From Pseudobdellovibrionaceae bacterium (GTDB lineage Bacteria; Bdellovibrionota; Bdellovibrionia; Bdellovibrionales; Bdellovibrionaceae), in the NCBI GenBank assembly GCA_019637955.1, contig JAHBUS010000011.1, positions 38,573 to 102,572 on the forward strand: 64,000 bases of DNA, written 5' to 3'. The position numbers and the translations under genes were made by a program. Shown here piece after piece: positions 16,992 to 24,697 of the stretch. Below the pieces are notes generated by a model. The model worked only from the letters and a program-made list of their open reading frames with translations, was not told the origin of the DNA and did not search any database. Within the stretch, counting starts at the first letter, position 1. Each line of letters opens with the position of its first letter.

Positions 16992-17062
16992 CCGCCCCAA
17001 AGGGGCGCAATTATGAGCCGCCCCAAAGGGGCGCAATTATGAGCCGCCCCGAAGGGGCGCAA
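16990..17062. repeat. 26-bp tandem repeat, 2.8 copies, with hairpins
   Basis: Two exact 26-bp units (16990-17015 and 17016-17041) and a partial third with one change are each centred on a GC-rich palindrome (gccccaaaggggc or gccccgaaggggc). The array begins in the lptC stop codon and ends just before the lptB ribosome-binding site. Each full unit ends in ATG, and because 26 is not a multiple of three these fall in different frames. It may tune translation or stability at the lptC-lptB boundary. Confidence 0.95.
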
Positions 17063-17074
17063 GAGGTTGTCGCC

Positions 17075-17797
17075 GTGAGTGAGCTGATCGTCAAAGACAT
17101 CGCCAAGTCCTTCAAGAAGCGCAAGGTTGTGCAGGGCGTGTCTTTTTCGGTCGAGTCCGGTCAAGTGGTGGGTCTACTGGGGCCGAATGGTGCGGGTAAG
17201 ACCACCAGCTTTTACATGGTGGTCGGCCTGGTTCAACCCGATGCGGGCGACGTTTTGATCGACAACCACTCGATTGGGAACGAGCCCATGTACAAGCGCG
17301 CGCGCGTTGGGCTCAGTTATTTGCCGCAAGAACCCAGTATTTTCCGCAAACTCACCGTGGCCGAGAATGTGACCGTGGCACTCGAGGCGCACGGTTACTC
17401 GGACTCCGAAAAAAACGAGCGTCTCGAGATGCTGCTCTCGGATTTTCGCATCACGCACATTCGCGACAGCTTCGGTTATGCCCTGTCGGGGGGCGAGCGC
17501 CGCCGCGTGGAAATCGCCCGGTCTTTGGCCGGGTCACCGAAGTTCTTGCTGCTCGATGAGCCGTTTGCGGGGATCGACCCGATCGCCGTCGGCGATATCC
17601 AAGACATCATCCGTCAGCTGAAGGCCAAGGGAATGGGCGTTCTGATCACCGATCACAATGTGCGCGAAACGCTCGGCATCTGCGATCACGCCTATATTTT
17701 GAAAGAGGGCCAGATCCAGGTCCAGGGGACCGCCGACGAAATAGCCAACAACGAGCTGGCTAAAAAGTTCTATTTAGGCGAAAATTTTAGACTGTAG
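17075..17797 (+). CDS. lptB: LPS export ABC transporter ATP-binding protein
   Basis: LptB hydrolyses ATP to extract lipopolysaccharide from the inner membrane with LptFG. The protein shows Walker [10 protein letters not shown] (36-44), the signature [15 protein letters not shown], Walker [13 protein letters not shown] and the switch TDHNVRE. The GTG at 17075 with aagagg eight bases upstream gives 240 aa, essentially the E. coli length (241). An ATG 36 bases upstream would add residues encoded by the tandem repeat and is less likely. rpoN follows, as in most Proteobacteria. Confidence 0.96.
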   Translation: MSELIVKDIAKSFKKRKVVQGVSFSVESGQVVGLLGPNGAGKTTSFYMVVGLVQPDAGDVLIDNHSIGNEPMYKRARVGLSYLPQEPSIFRKLTVAENVTVALEAHGYSDSEKNERLEMLLSDFRITHIRDSFGYALSGGERRRVEIARSLAGSPKFLLLDEPFAGIDPIAVGDIQDIIRQLKAKGMGVLITDHNVRETLGICDHAYILKEGQIQVQGTADEIANNELAKKFYLGENFRL

Positions 17798-17827
17798 CTT
17801 CAATTGTCACGAAGGGTTTAAGCGCTC

Positions 17828-19261
17828 ATGGCTAAGATGAGTCAACAGATGAGAATGTCACAGACGCTGCGGATGACTCCGCAGTTGCAGCAAGCCATTA
17901 AGCTGCTGCAGCTCTCTCGTCTTGAACTCGAAACGGCCGTGCGCACCGAACTCGATGAAAATCCCATCCTCGAAGAGACCATGGATCTCAAAGAGGAGGA
18001 CTTCGAACGCGTGAAGGAAGTCGAAGCCGACGTTCTTCCGCAAGAGGCGGCCTCGGAGCAGCAAGGCGCTCAGGATCCTCAGAAGCAAGACGAGTTCGAA
18101 TGGGAATCCTACCTCGATAATCAGTACAAACCACCGAATCAGAACCTCGGCGGCAGCGAAGAGATCATGAATTATGAGAATTCGATCTCCACGCAGCAGA
18201 ACCTGCACGACTATCTCTTGTGGCAGGCGAAGATGTTCGGATTCAACGAAGAGGAGCTGGCGATCGCCGAGCTGCTCATCAATTACATCGACGACGACGG
18301 TTACCTGCACACGCCGCTCGAGGAGATCGGCGCGAGCGAGGGCGTGACCGCCGAGGAGCTCGAAGAGGTCCTCAAGTTCGTGCAAGAGTTCGACCCTCCG
18401 GGCGTCGGCGCGCGCAATTTGAAAGAGTGCCTCTTGATCCAGGCCCGCATCCTCGAAGAGGATACGAACGACCTCGTGAATATTTTGAACAACCATCTGA
18501 AAGATCTCGAGAAGAAAAATTTCGAGGGCATCGCCAAAGCCATGGGCCGCGAACCCCGCGAGATCTACGAGATCTGCCAAATCGTTTACGCGATGGACCC
18601 CAAGCCGGGCCTGGCGTACGCGACCCCCGACACTCAGTACGTCACGCCCGATGTGTACGTTTACAAAGTCGGCGAGGACTACATGGTGTCGCTCAATGAG
18701 GACGGCCTGCCGCGGTTGAAGATCTCGAATTTTTACCGCAACATGCTCAAGTCCGGCGACAGCAAGGCGACCCAGGAGTACATCCAGGACAAGCTCAAGT
18801 CGGCGGTTTGGTTGATCAAGTCGATCCACCAGCGTCAGCGCACCATCTACAAGGTGACCGACAGTATCGTGAAACACCAAAAAGAGTTTCTCGATAAGGG
18901 CGCTGGCTTCTTAAAGCCGATGGTTCTTCGCGACATCGCCAACGACATCGGCATGCACGAGTCCACCGTGAGCCGCGTGACCACGAGCAAATACGTGCAC
19001 ACGCCCCAGGGGATTTTTGAGCTGAAGTACTTCTTCAATTCGGGGATCAGCACCACGGACGGCGACTCGATGGCGTCGGAGAGCGTGAAACTCAAGATCA
19101 AAGAACTCATCGCCAAAGAAGACGGCCGCGATCCGCACTCGGATCAAAAACTGGTCGAACTTCTCAAAGACGATGGCATCCAGATCGCGCGTCGAACGGT
19201 GGCCAAATACCGCGACATGCTCAAGATTCTTCCGTCCTCGCGTCGGAAGAAGATCATGTAG
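17828..19261 (+). CDS. rpoN: RNA polymerase sigma-54 factor
   Basis: RpoN directs polymerase to -24/-12 promoters and needs AAA+ activators. The 477-aa protein has the Gln/Leu-rich activator-interaction region I (MSQTLRMTPQLQQAIKLLQL), an acidic region II, the core-binding domain and helix-turn-helix. Near the C-terminus is the RpoN box (ARRTVAKYRDML). It lies 30 bases after lptB, the ancestral order, but hpf and ptsN do not follow; an hpf gene lies 20 kb away. A strong intrinsic terminator ends the unit. Confidence 0.97.
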   Translation: MAKMSQQMRMSQTLRMTPQLQQAIKLLQLSRLELETAVRTELDENPILEETMDLKEEDFERVKEVEADVLPQEAASEQQGAQDPQKQDEFEWESYLDNQYKPPNQNLGGSEEIMNYENSISTQQNLHDYLLWQAKMFGFNEEELAIAELLINYIDDDGYLHTPLEEIGASEGVTAEELEEVLKFVQEFDPPGVGARNLKECLLIQARILEEDTNDLVNILNNHLKDLEKKNFEGIAKAMGREPREIYEICQIVYAMDPKPGLAYATPDTQYVTPDVYVYKVGEDYMVSLNEDGLPRLKISNFYRNMLKSGDSKATQEYIQDKLKSAVWLIKSIHQRQRTIYKVTDSIVKHQKEFLDKGAGFLKPMVLRDIANDIGMHESTVSRVTTSKYVHTPQGIFELKYFFNSGISTTDGDSMASESVKLKIKELIAKEDGRDPHSDQKLVELLKDDGIQIARRTVAKYRDMLKILPSSRRKKIM

Positions 19262-19303
19262 CCTGCGGCTTAAGGTGCCTGGCACCTTGCGAGCGCCTGC
19301 GGC
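19261..19303. repeat. 17-bp perfect palindrome flanked by a 9-bp direct repeat
   Basis: Just after rpoN, aaggtgcctggcacctt (19272-19288) is a near-perfect palindrome around a central base. It is flanked by gcctgcggc at 19261-19269 and 19295-19303. It may be a dispersed repeat or a protein-binding site. Its role is unknown. Confidence 0.6.
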
Positions 19304-19318
19304 GTAAATTCAGCTTTC

Positions 19319-19346
19319 AAAGCCCGGCTTGCCGGGCTTTTTCTTT
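19319..19346 (+). terminator. Intrinsic terminator of the kds-lpt-rpoN unit
   Basis: A 9-bp stem aaagcccgg/ccgggcttt with loop cttg is followed by a T-rich run (tttctttt). It lies between the convergent rpoN and potD genes and mainly fits termination of rpoN. Confidence 0.88.
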
Positions 19347-20411
19347 TCAGCGGGATTTGATTTCGGTCCAGGCTTCGTCGAAGTGGGCGGTGGCTTCGCC
19401 CAAGTCTTTGATGCGTTCCATTTTGGTGAACGCTTCTTTTTTGGGGTAGAGCGTGGGGTTTTCTTGGAGCTCTTTCGGGAGCAAAGATTTTGTCTTCGTG
19501 AGGACGGGGCCGGCGAAGACATTTTGCACGAATTCGGCGTTCACTTCGGGGGTGAGCATGAAGTTGATGAGTTCGTGGGCCTCTTTGAGGTTTTTAGCAC
19601 CTTTGAGGATGACCAAGTTGTCGATCGCCATCGTCGTGCCTTCGGCCGGCGTGATGAAGTCGACTTTACCGCCGGTTTTTTTGCGGGCGATCAGGGCATC
19701 GATCGAGTAGGAGTGCGCGGCCGCGACCTCTTTGTTCTCGAGGGCTTCGACCAAATCGGATCGGAACATCTTGATGCGTTTACGGATGCCGAGCAGCTCG
19801 GTTTTAGCCTTGTCGATCTTGGCTTTGTCGACGGTGTTGTAGCTTTCGCCGTCTTTCTTCAGGGCCGCGCCGATGGTCTCGCGGGCGTCATCGAGAAACG
19901 AGATTTTCCCGTCGAGATCTTTGTTCGTGTACAAGTCTTTCCAGCCTTTGATGTCGCCTTTAAACAAGTCGCGCTGAACCGCGATGCCGGTGGTGGTCCA
20001 CGAGTAGGGGACCGAGAACTTGTTTTCGGTATCGAAACTCTGCGCCAAGAAGTCGGGGCTGATTTCTTTGAAATTGGTCAAAGCGGCTCGGTCCAAAGGC
20101 TCCACCAGACCCATTTTGATCATGATTTCGACCATGTAGTCTGATGGAACCGCGACGTCGAAGCCGCCGGCGCCCGCTTGGATCTTGGCCAGAAGCTCCT
20201 CGTTGGACGAGTAGTTGCTGGTGCGCAGTTCGATGCCGGTTTTCTTTGTAAAAGATTCGATCTGGGAAGGGGTGAGGTAGTTGCCCCAAATGGCGAGGTT
20301 GACCACCCGCTTTTGCCCGCTCACCGAGGGTTTTGCGTCGGAATCACCTGATTTGGGCGTGCACGCCGCGAGCGCAAGGACCGAGAGCAGAAGGAGCGCG
20401 AGCTTTTTCAT
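19347..20411 (-). CDS. potD: Polyamine-binding lipoprotein of an ABC transporter (PotD/PotF type)
   Basis: The periplasmic receptor binds spermidine or putrescine for import by PotABC. The 354-aa protein has a lipoprotein signal with lipobox LAAC (Cys17), so it is probably membrane-anchored, unlike E. coli PotD. It then shows the family's opening NLAIWGNYLTPSQIESFTKK and the conserved VPSDYMVEIMIKMGLVEPLD. It is divergent from potABC, with only 38 bases between starts. That gap must hold both control regions, suggesting shared regulation. Confidence 0.95.
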   Translation of the reverse strand: MKKLALLLLSVLALAACTPKSGDSDAKPSVSGQKRVVNLAIWGNYLTPSQIESFTKKTGIELRTSNYSSNEELLAKIQAGAGGFDVAVPSDYMVEIMIKMGLVEPLDRAALTNFKEISPDFLAQSFDTENKFSVPYSWTTTGIAVQRDLFKGDIKGWKDLYTNKDLDGKISFLDDARETIGAALKKDGESYNTVDKAKIDKAKTELLGIRKRIKMFRSDLVEALENKEVAAAHSYSIDALIARKKTGGKVDFITPAEGTTMAIDNLVILKGAKNLKEAHELINFMLTPEVNAEFVQNVFAGPVLTKTKSLLPKELQENPTLYPKKEAFTKMERIKDLGEATAHFDEAWTEIKSR

Positions 20412-20449
20412 TTGAACCTCGATTTTTTCCCTTATATAGATTTCTCTTC

Positions 20450-21580
20450 ATGCTGGAAATCGCGAAGATTTGCAAAAAATTTTTGGGCTCTGGTGACCCC
20501 GTCCTTCGCGGTGTGAGCTTTCAGCTCGCCAAGGGCGAGGCGCTCTCGCTCTTGGGGCCCAGCGGCTGCGGCAAGACGACCCTGCTTAGAATTGTAGCAG
20601 GGCTTGAGACCGCCGATTCCGGCCAGGTTCTCTTGCACGGTCGTGACCTGAGCGGCGTTGCGACTCAAGCCCGTCCCTTCCACTTGGTTTTTCAGAAACA
20701 CGCGCTCTTTCCTCATCTCAGCGTTTTTGAGAACATCGCGTTTGGCCTGCGCCTCAAAAAAGTGCCCGAGGCCGAGATCCGCGACCGTGTTCTTGAGGTT
20801 TTGGAGATGGTGCGTTTGCCCGACTTTGCGGGCCGAGCTCCCGCGACGCTGTCGGGCGGACAGGCTCAGCGCGTGGCCTTGGCCCGGGCCTTGGTGAACC
20901 GCCCCGACGTGCTGCTTTTGGATGAGCCGTTCTCGGCCCTGGATCTCAAGCTCCGCCGCGAGCTGCAAACCGAGCTGCGCCTGCTGCAAAAGAAGCTTCA
21001 GTTGAGCCTGATTTTCGTGACCCACGATCAGGAAGAGGCCTTCGTGCTGTCGGACCGGGTCATTTTGATGAACCAGGGCCTGATCGAGCAGCAGAGTTCA
21101 CCCCGCGAAATTTACCAGGCGCCGCAAACCGCGTTCACCGCCGAGTTTGTGGGCTCCGTGAGCCGCCTCAACGTGGACCGCATCCAGTCCGTGCAGCACG
21201 GCCGCCTCGAGTTCGAGAGCGCCGGGTTCAAACTTCGCGGCAAAAGCTACTCCTCCGATGTCTTGGGGCGCGCGGCCCAGGCCTACATCCGTCCCGAGGC
21301 CTTTCATCTGAAAAAGAACGAAAAGGATTTGGTCACCGACAACACCATCGACGTCACGATCATCGATTGGTTCTTCCGCGGCTCCGAAGTCCTGCTCGAA
21401 ACGCAGCTCGGGACCCGCGACCAAGTTTGGGTTTCGGTTCAACCCCACGAATGGGACGACGAGGTCTTCAAGCGGGGAGCGCAAGTTCAGTTGCACTTCC
21501 GATCGAGCGACACCTGGATTTATCCCACTCAGTTGGAGCATCAGCCCGAAGAGCACAGCGTGAGCGAGGCCCGCCCGTGA
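20450..21580 (+). CDS. potA: Polyamine ABC transporter ATPase
   Basis: The ATPase subunit drives polyamine uptake. The 376-aa protein shows Walker A GPSGCGKTT (36-44), signature LSGGQAQRVALARAL, Walker B LLLDEPFSALD, the switch VTHDQEEA, and a C-terminal TOBE-type regulatory domain (about 290-360). The ATG at 20450 gives the standard N-terminus. The reading frame extends upstream into the potD promoter but without family similarity. Its stop overlaps the potB GTG (GTGA). Confidence 0.95.
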   Translation: MLEIAKICKKFLGSGDPVLRGVSFQLAKGEALSLLGPSGCGKTTLLRIVAGLETADSGQVLLHGRDLSGVATQARPFHLVFQKHALFPHLSVFENIAFGLRLKKVPEAEIRDRVLEVLEMVRLPDFAGRAPATLSGGQAQRVALARALVNRPDVLLLDEPFSALDLKLRRELQTELRLLQKKLQLSLIFVTHDQEEAFVLSDRVILMNQGLIEQQSSPREIYQAPQTAFTAEFVGSVSRLNVDRIQSVQHGRLEFESAGFKLRGKSYSSDVLGRAAQAYIRPEAFHLKKNEKDLVTDNTIDVTIIDWFFRGSEVLLETQLGTRDQVWVSVQPHEWDDEVFKRGAQVQLHFRSSDTWIYPTQLEHQPEEHSVSEARP

Positions 21581-22428
21581 CGACACCTGCCCGCCGCCGC
21601 AGCATGGACCTCTTCGGTCTGCCGGCCTTGCTGTGGTTCGCGGTGTTCTTGGTGGGGCCCCTCGTTCAAGTTCTCGGACTCGCCTTCCAAAAGCGCGGTC
21701 TCTACGGCGGGATCGAATTCGTTTTTGGATTTCAGAATTACCTGCGCAGTTTCAATCCCGTCTACTTCGAAATTCTGGTAAAAAGCCTGCTTCTGGCCTC
21801 GCTCACCTCGGTGCTGTGCTTGGCGATTTCGCTTCCGCTCGCTTGGGGCATGACCGGTTTTTCTCCGCGCCGCAAGCAGATGATCCTGATCGTCTTGGCC
21901 GTTCCGTTCTTCATGAACATGATCGCCCGCATCTACGCGCTCAAAACTTTTTTGCACGTCGACGGTCCCGTCGCCCGCGTGCTGGCGTTCATGGGTGTCG
22001 AGGGTGACCTGCTGAATCTTTCACAGAATTTTCCGCTCGTGATGTACGGGCTCGTGACCGCGTACCTGCCCTACATGCTGTTGCCGATCTGGATTCAGAT
22101 GGAAAAAACCGACCCTTCGCTGATCGAGTCGGCAATGGATTTGGGGGCTTCGCCCTGGCAGGCGTTCCGTCAAGTTCTGGTGCCGTCGCTCCGACCGGCG
22201 ATCGCCTCGGGTCTTTTGCTGGTGCAAGTGCCGGTGATGGGCGAGTACGTCATCCCGGATCTTTTGGGCGGGGCGAAGACCATGCTCGTCGGGAATCTGA
22301 TCTCGGAGCAATTTTTGAAAGCACGCGATTGGCCTTTCGGGGCGGCGCTCGGCATCGAGATGCTGCTCCTTTTGGCGGCGATGTCGGCGGTGATCATGCG
22401 CTGGGGCCGGCGTGAGGTGCTACGGTGA
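21577..22428 (+). CDS. potB: Polyamine ABC transporter permease PotB
   Basis: A 283-aa inner-membrane permease with about six helices and the EAA loop (ESAMDLGASPWQAFRQVLVPSLRPAI), which docks onto PotA. The GTG at 21577 overlaps the potA stop; an ATG at 21604 is a possible alternative start. The ending overlaps potC by four bases, so potA-potB-potC form a coupled unit. Confidence 0.94.
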   Translation: MTTPARRRSMDLFGLPALLWFAVFLVGPLVQVLGLAFQKRGLYGGIEFVFGFQNYLRSFNPVYFEILVKSLLLASLTSVLCLAISLPLAWGMTGFSPRRKQMILIVLAVPFFMNMIARIYALKTFLHVDGPVARVLAFMGVEGDLLNLSQNFPLVMYGLVTAYLPYMLLPIWIQMEKTDPSLIESAMDLGASPWQAFRQVLVPSLRPAIASGLLLVQVPVMGEYVIPDLLGGAKTMLVGNLISEQFLKARDWPFGAALGIEMLLLLAAMSAVIMRWGRREVLR

Positions 22429-23192
22429 ACCGCCTTTACGCGCCGGCATCGGCCCGCCACCTGATTTGGATTTTGCTCACGGCCCTTTATTTGCCGTTCG
22501 CCTGGATGATTTTAAGCTCGCTGAACTTCAGTGCCGACGGGGCGGGCCTGTTTCATTGGTACGGGCGCGTGTTTTCGAATGAACGTTGGATGAGCGCCAT
22601 GGGCCGCAGCTTCGCGATTGCGGTCGGCACGAGCGTGCTCGCCACGGCATTAGGGCTCGGAATGGTCATCTCGTCTCGTGGCCGGTTCCAAAAGGTTCTC
22701 GAACTCTTCTCGGTTTTGGCGCTGATCCTTCCGGAACTCGTTTTCGCGTTGTCTTTGCTCACCTGGTTTGTCGTGCTGAAGTTTGAACTCAGTCTTTGGA
22801 CCGTGCTGATCGCGCACGTGACGTTTTCGCTGAGCTTTTCTTATTTTTTGATTTTAAGCAGATTTCGACAGATCGACCACCAGATCTTTGAAGCGGCCGA
22901 GGACTTGGGGGCAGGGTCCCTCTCGCTTTTCACCCGAGTCCAGCTCCCTCTTCTTTGGCCCAGTTTGGCGACCTCGGGCCTTCTGTGCTTCTTGCTCTCC
23001 TTCGATGACTTCTTGATCTCGTTTTTCGTCAACGGCGCGGGAAGCGACACGCTGCCGCTCGCGCTCTACTCCTCAATGAAAATCGGTTTATCCCCAGAGC
23101 TTCACGCCCTGGCGACCGTGATGTCCATCGTGTCGTCGGTTGTTATGTATCTCGTTCTCAAATTGAGCGATCTGGCCAAGATGGGCCGCTGA
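22425..23192 (+). CDS. potC: Polyamine ABC transporter permease PotC
   Basis: The second permease subunit, 255 aa, with six predicted helices and the EAA loop (EAAEDLGAGSLSLFTRVQLPLLWPSL). It keeps the PotC-type opening of one long helix, then SSLNFSADG. The GTG start overlaps potB (GTGA). No terminator was recognised after the stop; the next gene has its own promoter candidate. Confidence 0.94.
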   Translation: MNRLYAPASARHLIWILLTALYLPFAWMILSSLNFSADGAGLFHWYGRVFSNERWMSAMGRSFAIAVGTSVLATALGLGMVISSRGRFQKVLELFSVLALILPELVFALSLLTWFVVLKFELSLWTVLIAHVTFSLSFSYFLILSRFRQIDHQIFEAAEDLGAGSLSLFTRVQLPLLWPSLATSGLLCFLLSFDDFLISFFVNGAGSDTLPLALYSSMKIGLSPELHALATVMSIVSSVVMYLVLKLSDLAKMGR

Positions 23193-23274
23193 ACAAGCGC
23201 GGTCGAGTCTCAAATCGGGGCATTTGCGTGCCTTTCCAAACTCCATTAACCTTAAATGGAATCATTTCAAGCGG

Positions 23275-23304
23275 TTGACGGCCGATGGATCGGGAATCTG
23301 CTAT
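23275..23304 (+). promoter_or_regulatory. Candidate sigma-70 promoter of the minor-pilin genes
   Basis: TTGACG at 23275-23280 and TGCTAT at 23299-23304 are separated by 18 bases. They lie about 40 bases before the start of the first pilin-like gene, in the potC intergenic gap. The -35 is good and the -10 weak. A short inverted repeat ccattaa/ttaaatgg lies just upstream. Confidence 0.5.
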
Positions 23305-23344
23305 CCTGAGACCACGGTTCGTTTTTGGGGATCATGGAGTCGGT

Positions 23345-24697
23345 ATGAAACTCAGGTCTGAACGTGGGTCGGGTGGTGTCGCGATCGTTCTCGCGATGTT
23401 TTCTTTTGTCTCGGTGGTCGGCGCGGTTTACGTCGCCGGCAAAGTTCTTGAGAGCGCCAAGGTTCTCGAGAATGAAGGCGTCGCTCGGGCATTGACCGAA
23501 GTGATGACCGCGCGCGTGGCGCAAGCGGTGGCCGGCAATGCGATCAACTGCGCGAAGGGAAGCTCGAAGTGCACCTGGAACGCGAGCCTCGACAAAGACG
23601 AATTCGGCTTCTCGAACGTGTCGCAAGAGGGATTGAAGTTGGTCGTCCAGGGCGACGTCTGCATGAACCCCGAGTCCATGACCGATCCAAACTGCCACAA
23701 GTATCCCATGACCGCGAAGGTCTCCATCGCTTATCTCAAAGACTTGATGGAACAAGGTCTTATCACGGGCGTGCAGCAGGACGGTGACTCGGACCTCTAT
23801 GGGGTGATGGTGGAGTCGAGCGCTCTGTATATGATCTCGGCGGCTTCGAGCGAAACCACGGGCTCCGTCCGCGACCCCGCGGCCGGCCAGCGCGTCTACA
23901 CGCGCACCGTCGTGATCCGTCGACCCCGCGCATTTCTGCGCATTGAATCGGACCCAGGATTTTGCACGGTGGGATGTCAGCCGCCCACGGGCAACAACCC
24001 CGCGCCTCCTTGTTACAGCGCACCGCAGTTTACAAACGATGACAGTCAGTCCGGAGTGGTGAACGTCCGCGTGAAAAACGATGGGCCTGGTTATGTGTAC
24101 GCATTTAAGGTCAACCGGTTGTTCGAGCCAGACCCGTTTTTTATTTCTGATGTCCAGAGCTATTTGAACCAGAGTGACAAGAACAAAACTTATGGGACTC
24201 TCTCGGAGGACAAGCGCGGGATTGTGCAGATTTATGACAGCTCTCAGAAGGGCATGGTTGGTATTGGTCCCGGTGAAGAGTACAGCTTCTCAGACCGACT
24301 TCCTTGCTTCAATGAAGTGCGGGCACAAACGATTCAGTTGGGCGTCGGCAGTGCACCGGGCCCAGCTTCGAGCCTCACCGCAAGCATGCAAAAAACCGGG
24401 CGTGTGGTTTACTCCTTCGAAGCCAACACTCTTGATCCTGATAACATGCTGATTGTGAGCCGGACGGGAACAACGATCCCAGCGTCACAAACGACTTATT
24501 TCAACTACCTCATTCCTCCCGATCCAACGCCGACACCGCTGCCTCCTGTGGTCGTGAACCCGACACCCCCGCCCGATTTCTGTGCGGCCAATCCGACGGA
24601 CCCGTCTTGTCAGTTGCCTTGGGAGCCGCCCTTTAGCGGCGGTGGTGATGGCGGCGGCGATGGCTGCGATGGCGGCGGAGGTTGTGATGGATCATGA
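23345..24697 (+). CDS. PilX/GspK-like minor pilin or exported protein
   Basis: A 449-aa protein with a short basic N-terminus, then GSGGVAIVLAMFSFVSVVGAVY. This resembles the prepilin-type segment of PilX/GspK proteins, which lack the usual Glu at +5. The middle has paired cysteines (NCAKGSSKC, CTVGCQPP). The C-terminus is Pro/Thr-rich and ends in a Gly/Asp/Cys run (GGGDGGGDGCDGGGGCDG). ATG at 23345 follows ggag by five bases and removes a poor upstream extension. It overlaps the next gene by 11 bases. Two genuine prepilin-like genes follow, supporting a minor-pilin role; the exact family is uncertain. Confidence 0.7.
   Translation: MKLRSERGSGGVAIVLAMFSFVSVVGAVYVAGKVLESAKVLENEGVARALTEVMTARVAQAVAGNAINCAKGSSKCTWNASLDKDEFGFSNVSQEGLKLVVQGDVCMNPESMTDPNCHKYPMTAKVSIAYLKDLMEQGLITGVQQDGDSDLYGVMVESSALYMISAASSETTGSVRDPAAGQRVYTRTVVIRRPRAFLRIESDPGFCTVGCQPPTGNNPAPPCYSAPQFTNDDSQSGVVNVRVKNDGPGYVYAFKVNRLFEPDPFFISDVQSYLNQSDKNKTYGTLSEDKRGIVQIYDSSQKGMVGIGPGEEYSFSDRLPCFNEVRAQTIQLGVGSAPGPASSLTASMQKTGRVVYSFEANTLDPDNMLIVSRTGTTIPASQTTYFNYLIPPDPTPTPLPPVVVNPTPPPDFCAANPTDPSCQLPWEPPFSGGGDGGGDGCDGGGGCDGS

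Noticed and set aside
19280..19296. Possible sigma-54 promoter (TGGCAC...GC) after rpoN
   Set aside because: GG and GC have the right spacing, but the -12 TTGC is out of register, the match is part of a palindrome, and no gene follows in that direction.
24582..24686. 35-residue N-terminal extension of the giant prepilin
   Set aside because: It overlaps the coding end of the previous gene and would bury the prepilin leader, which fits perfectly from 24687.
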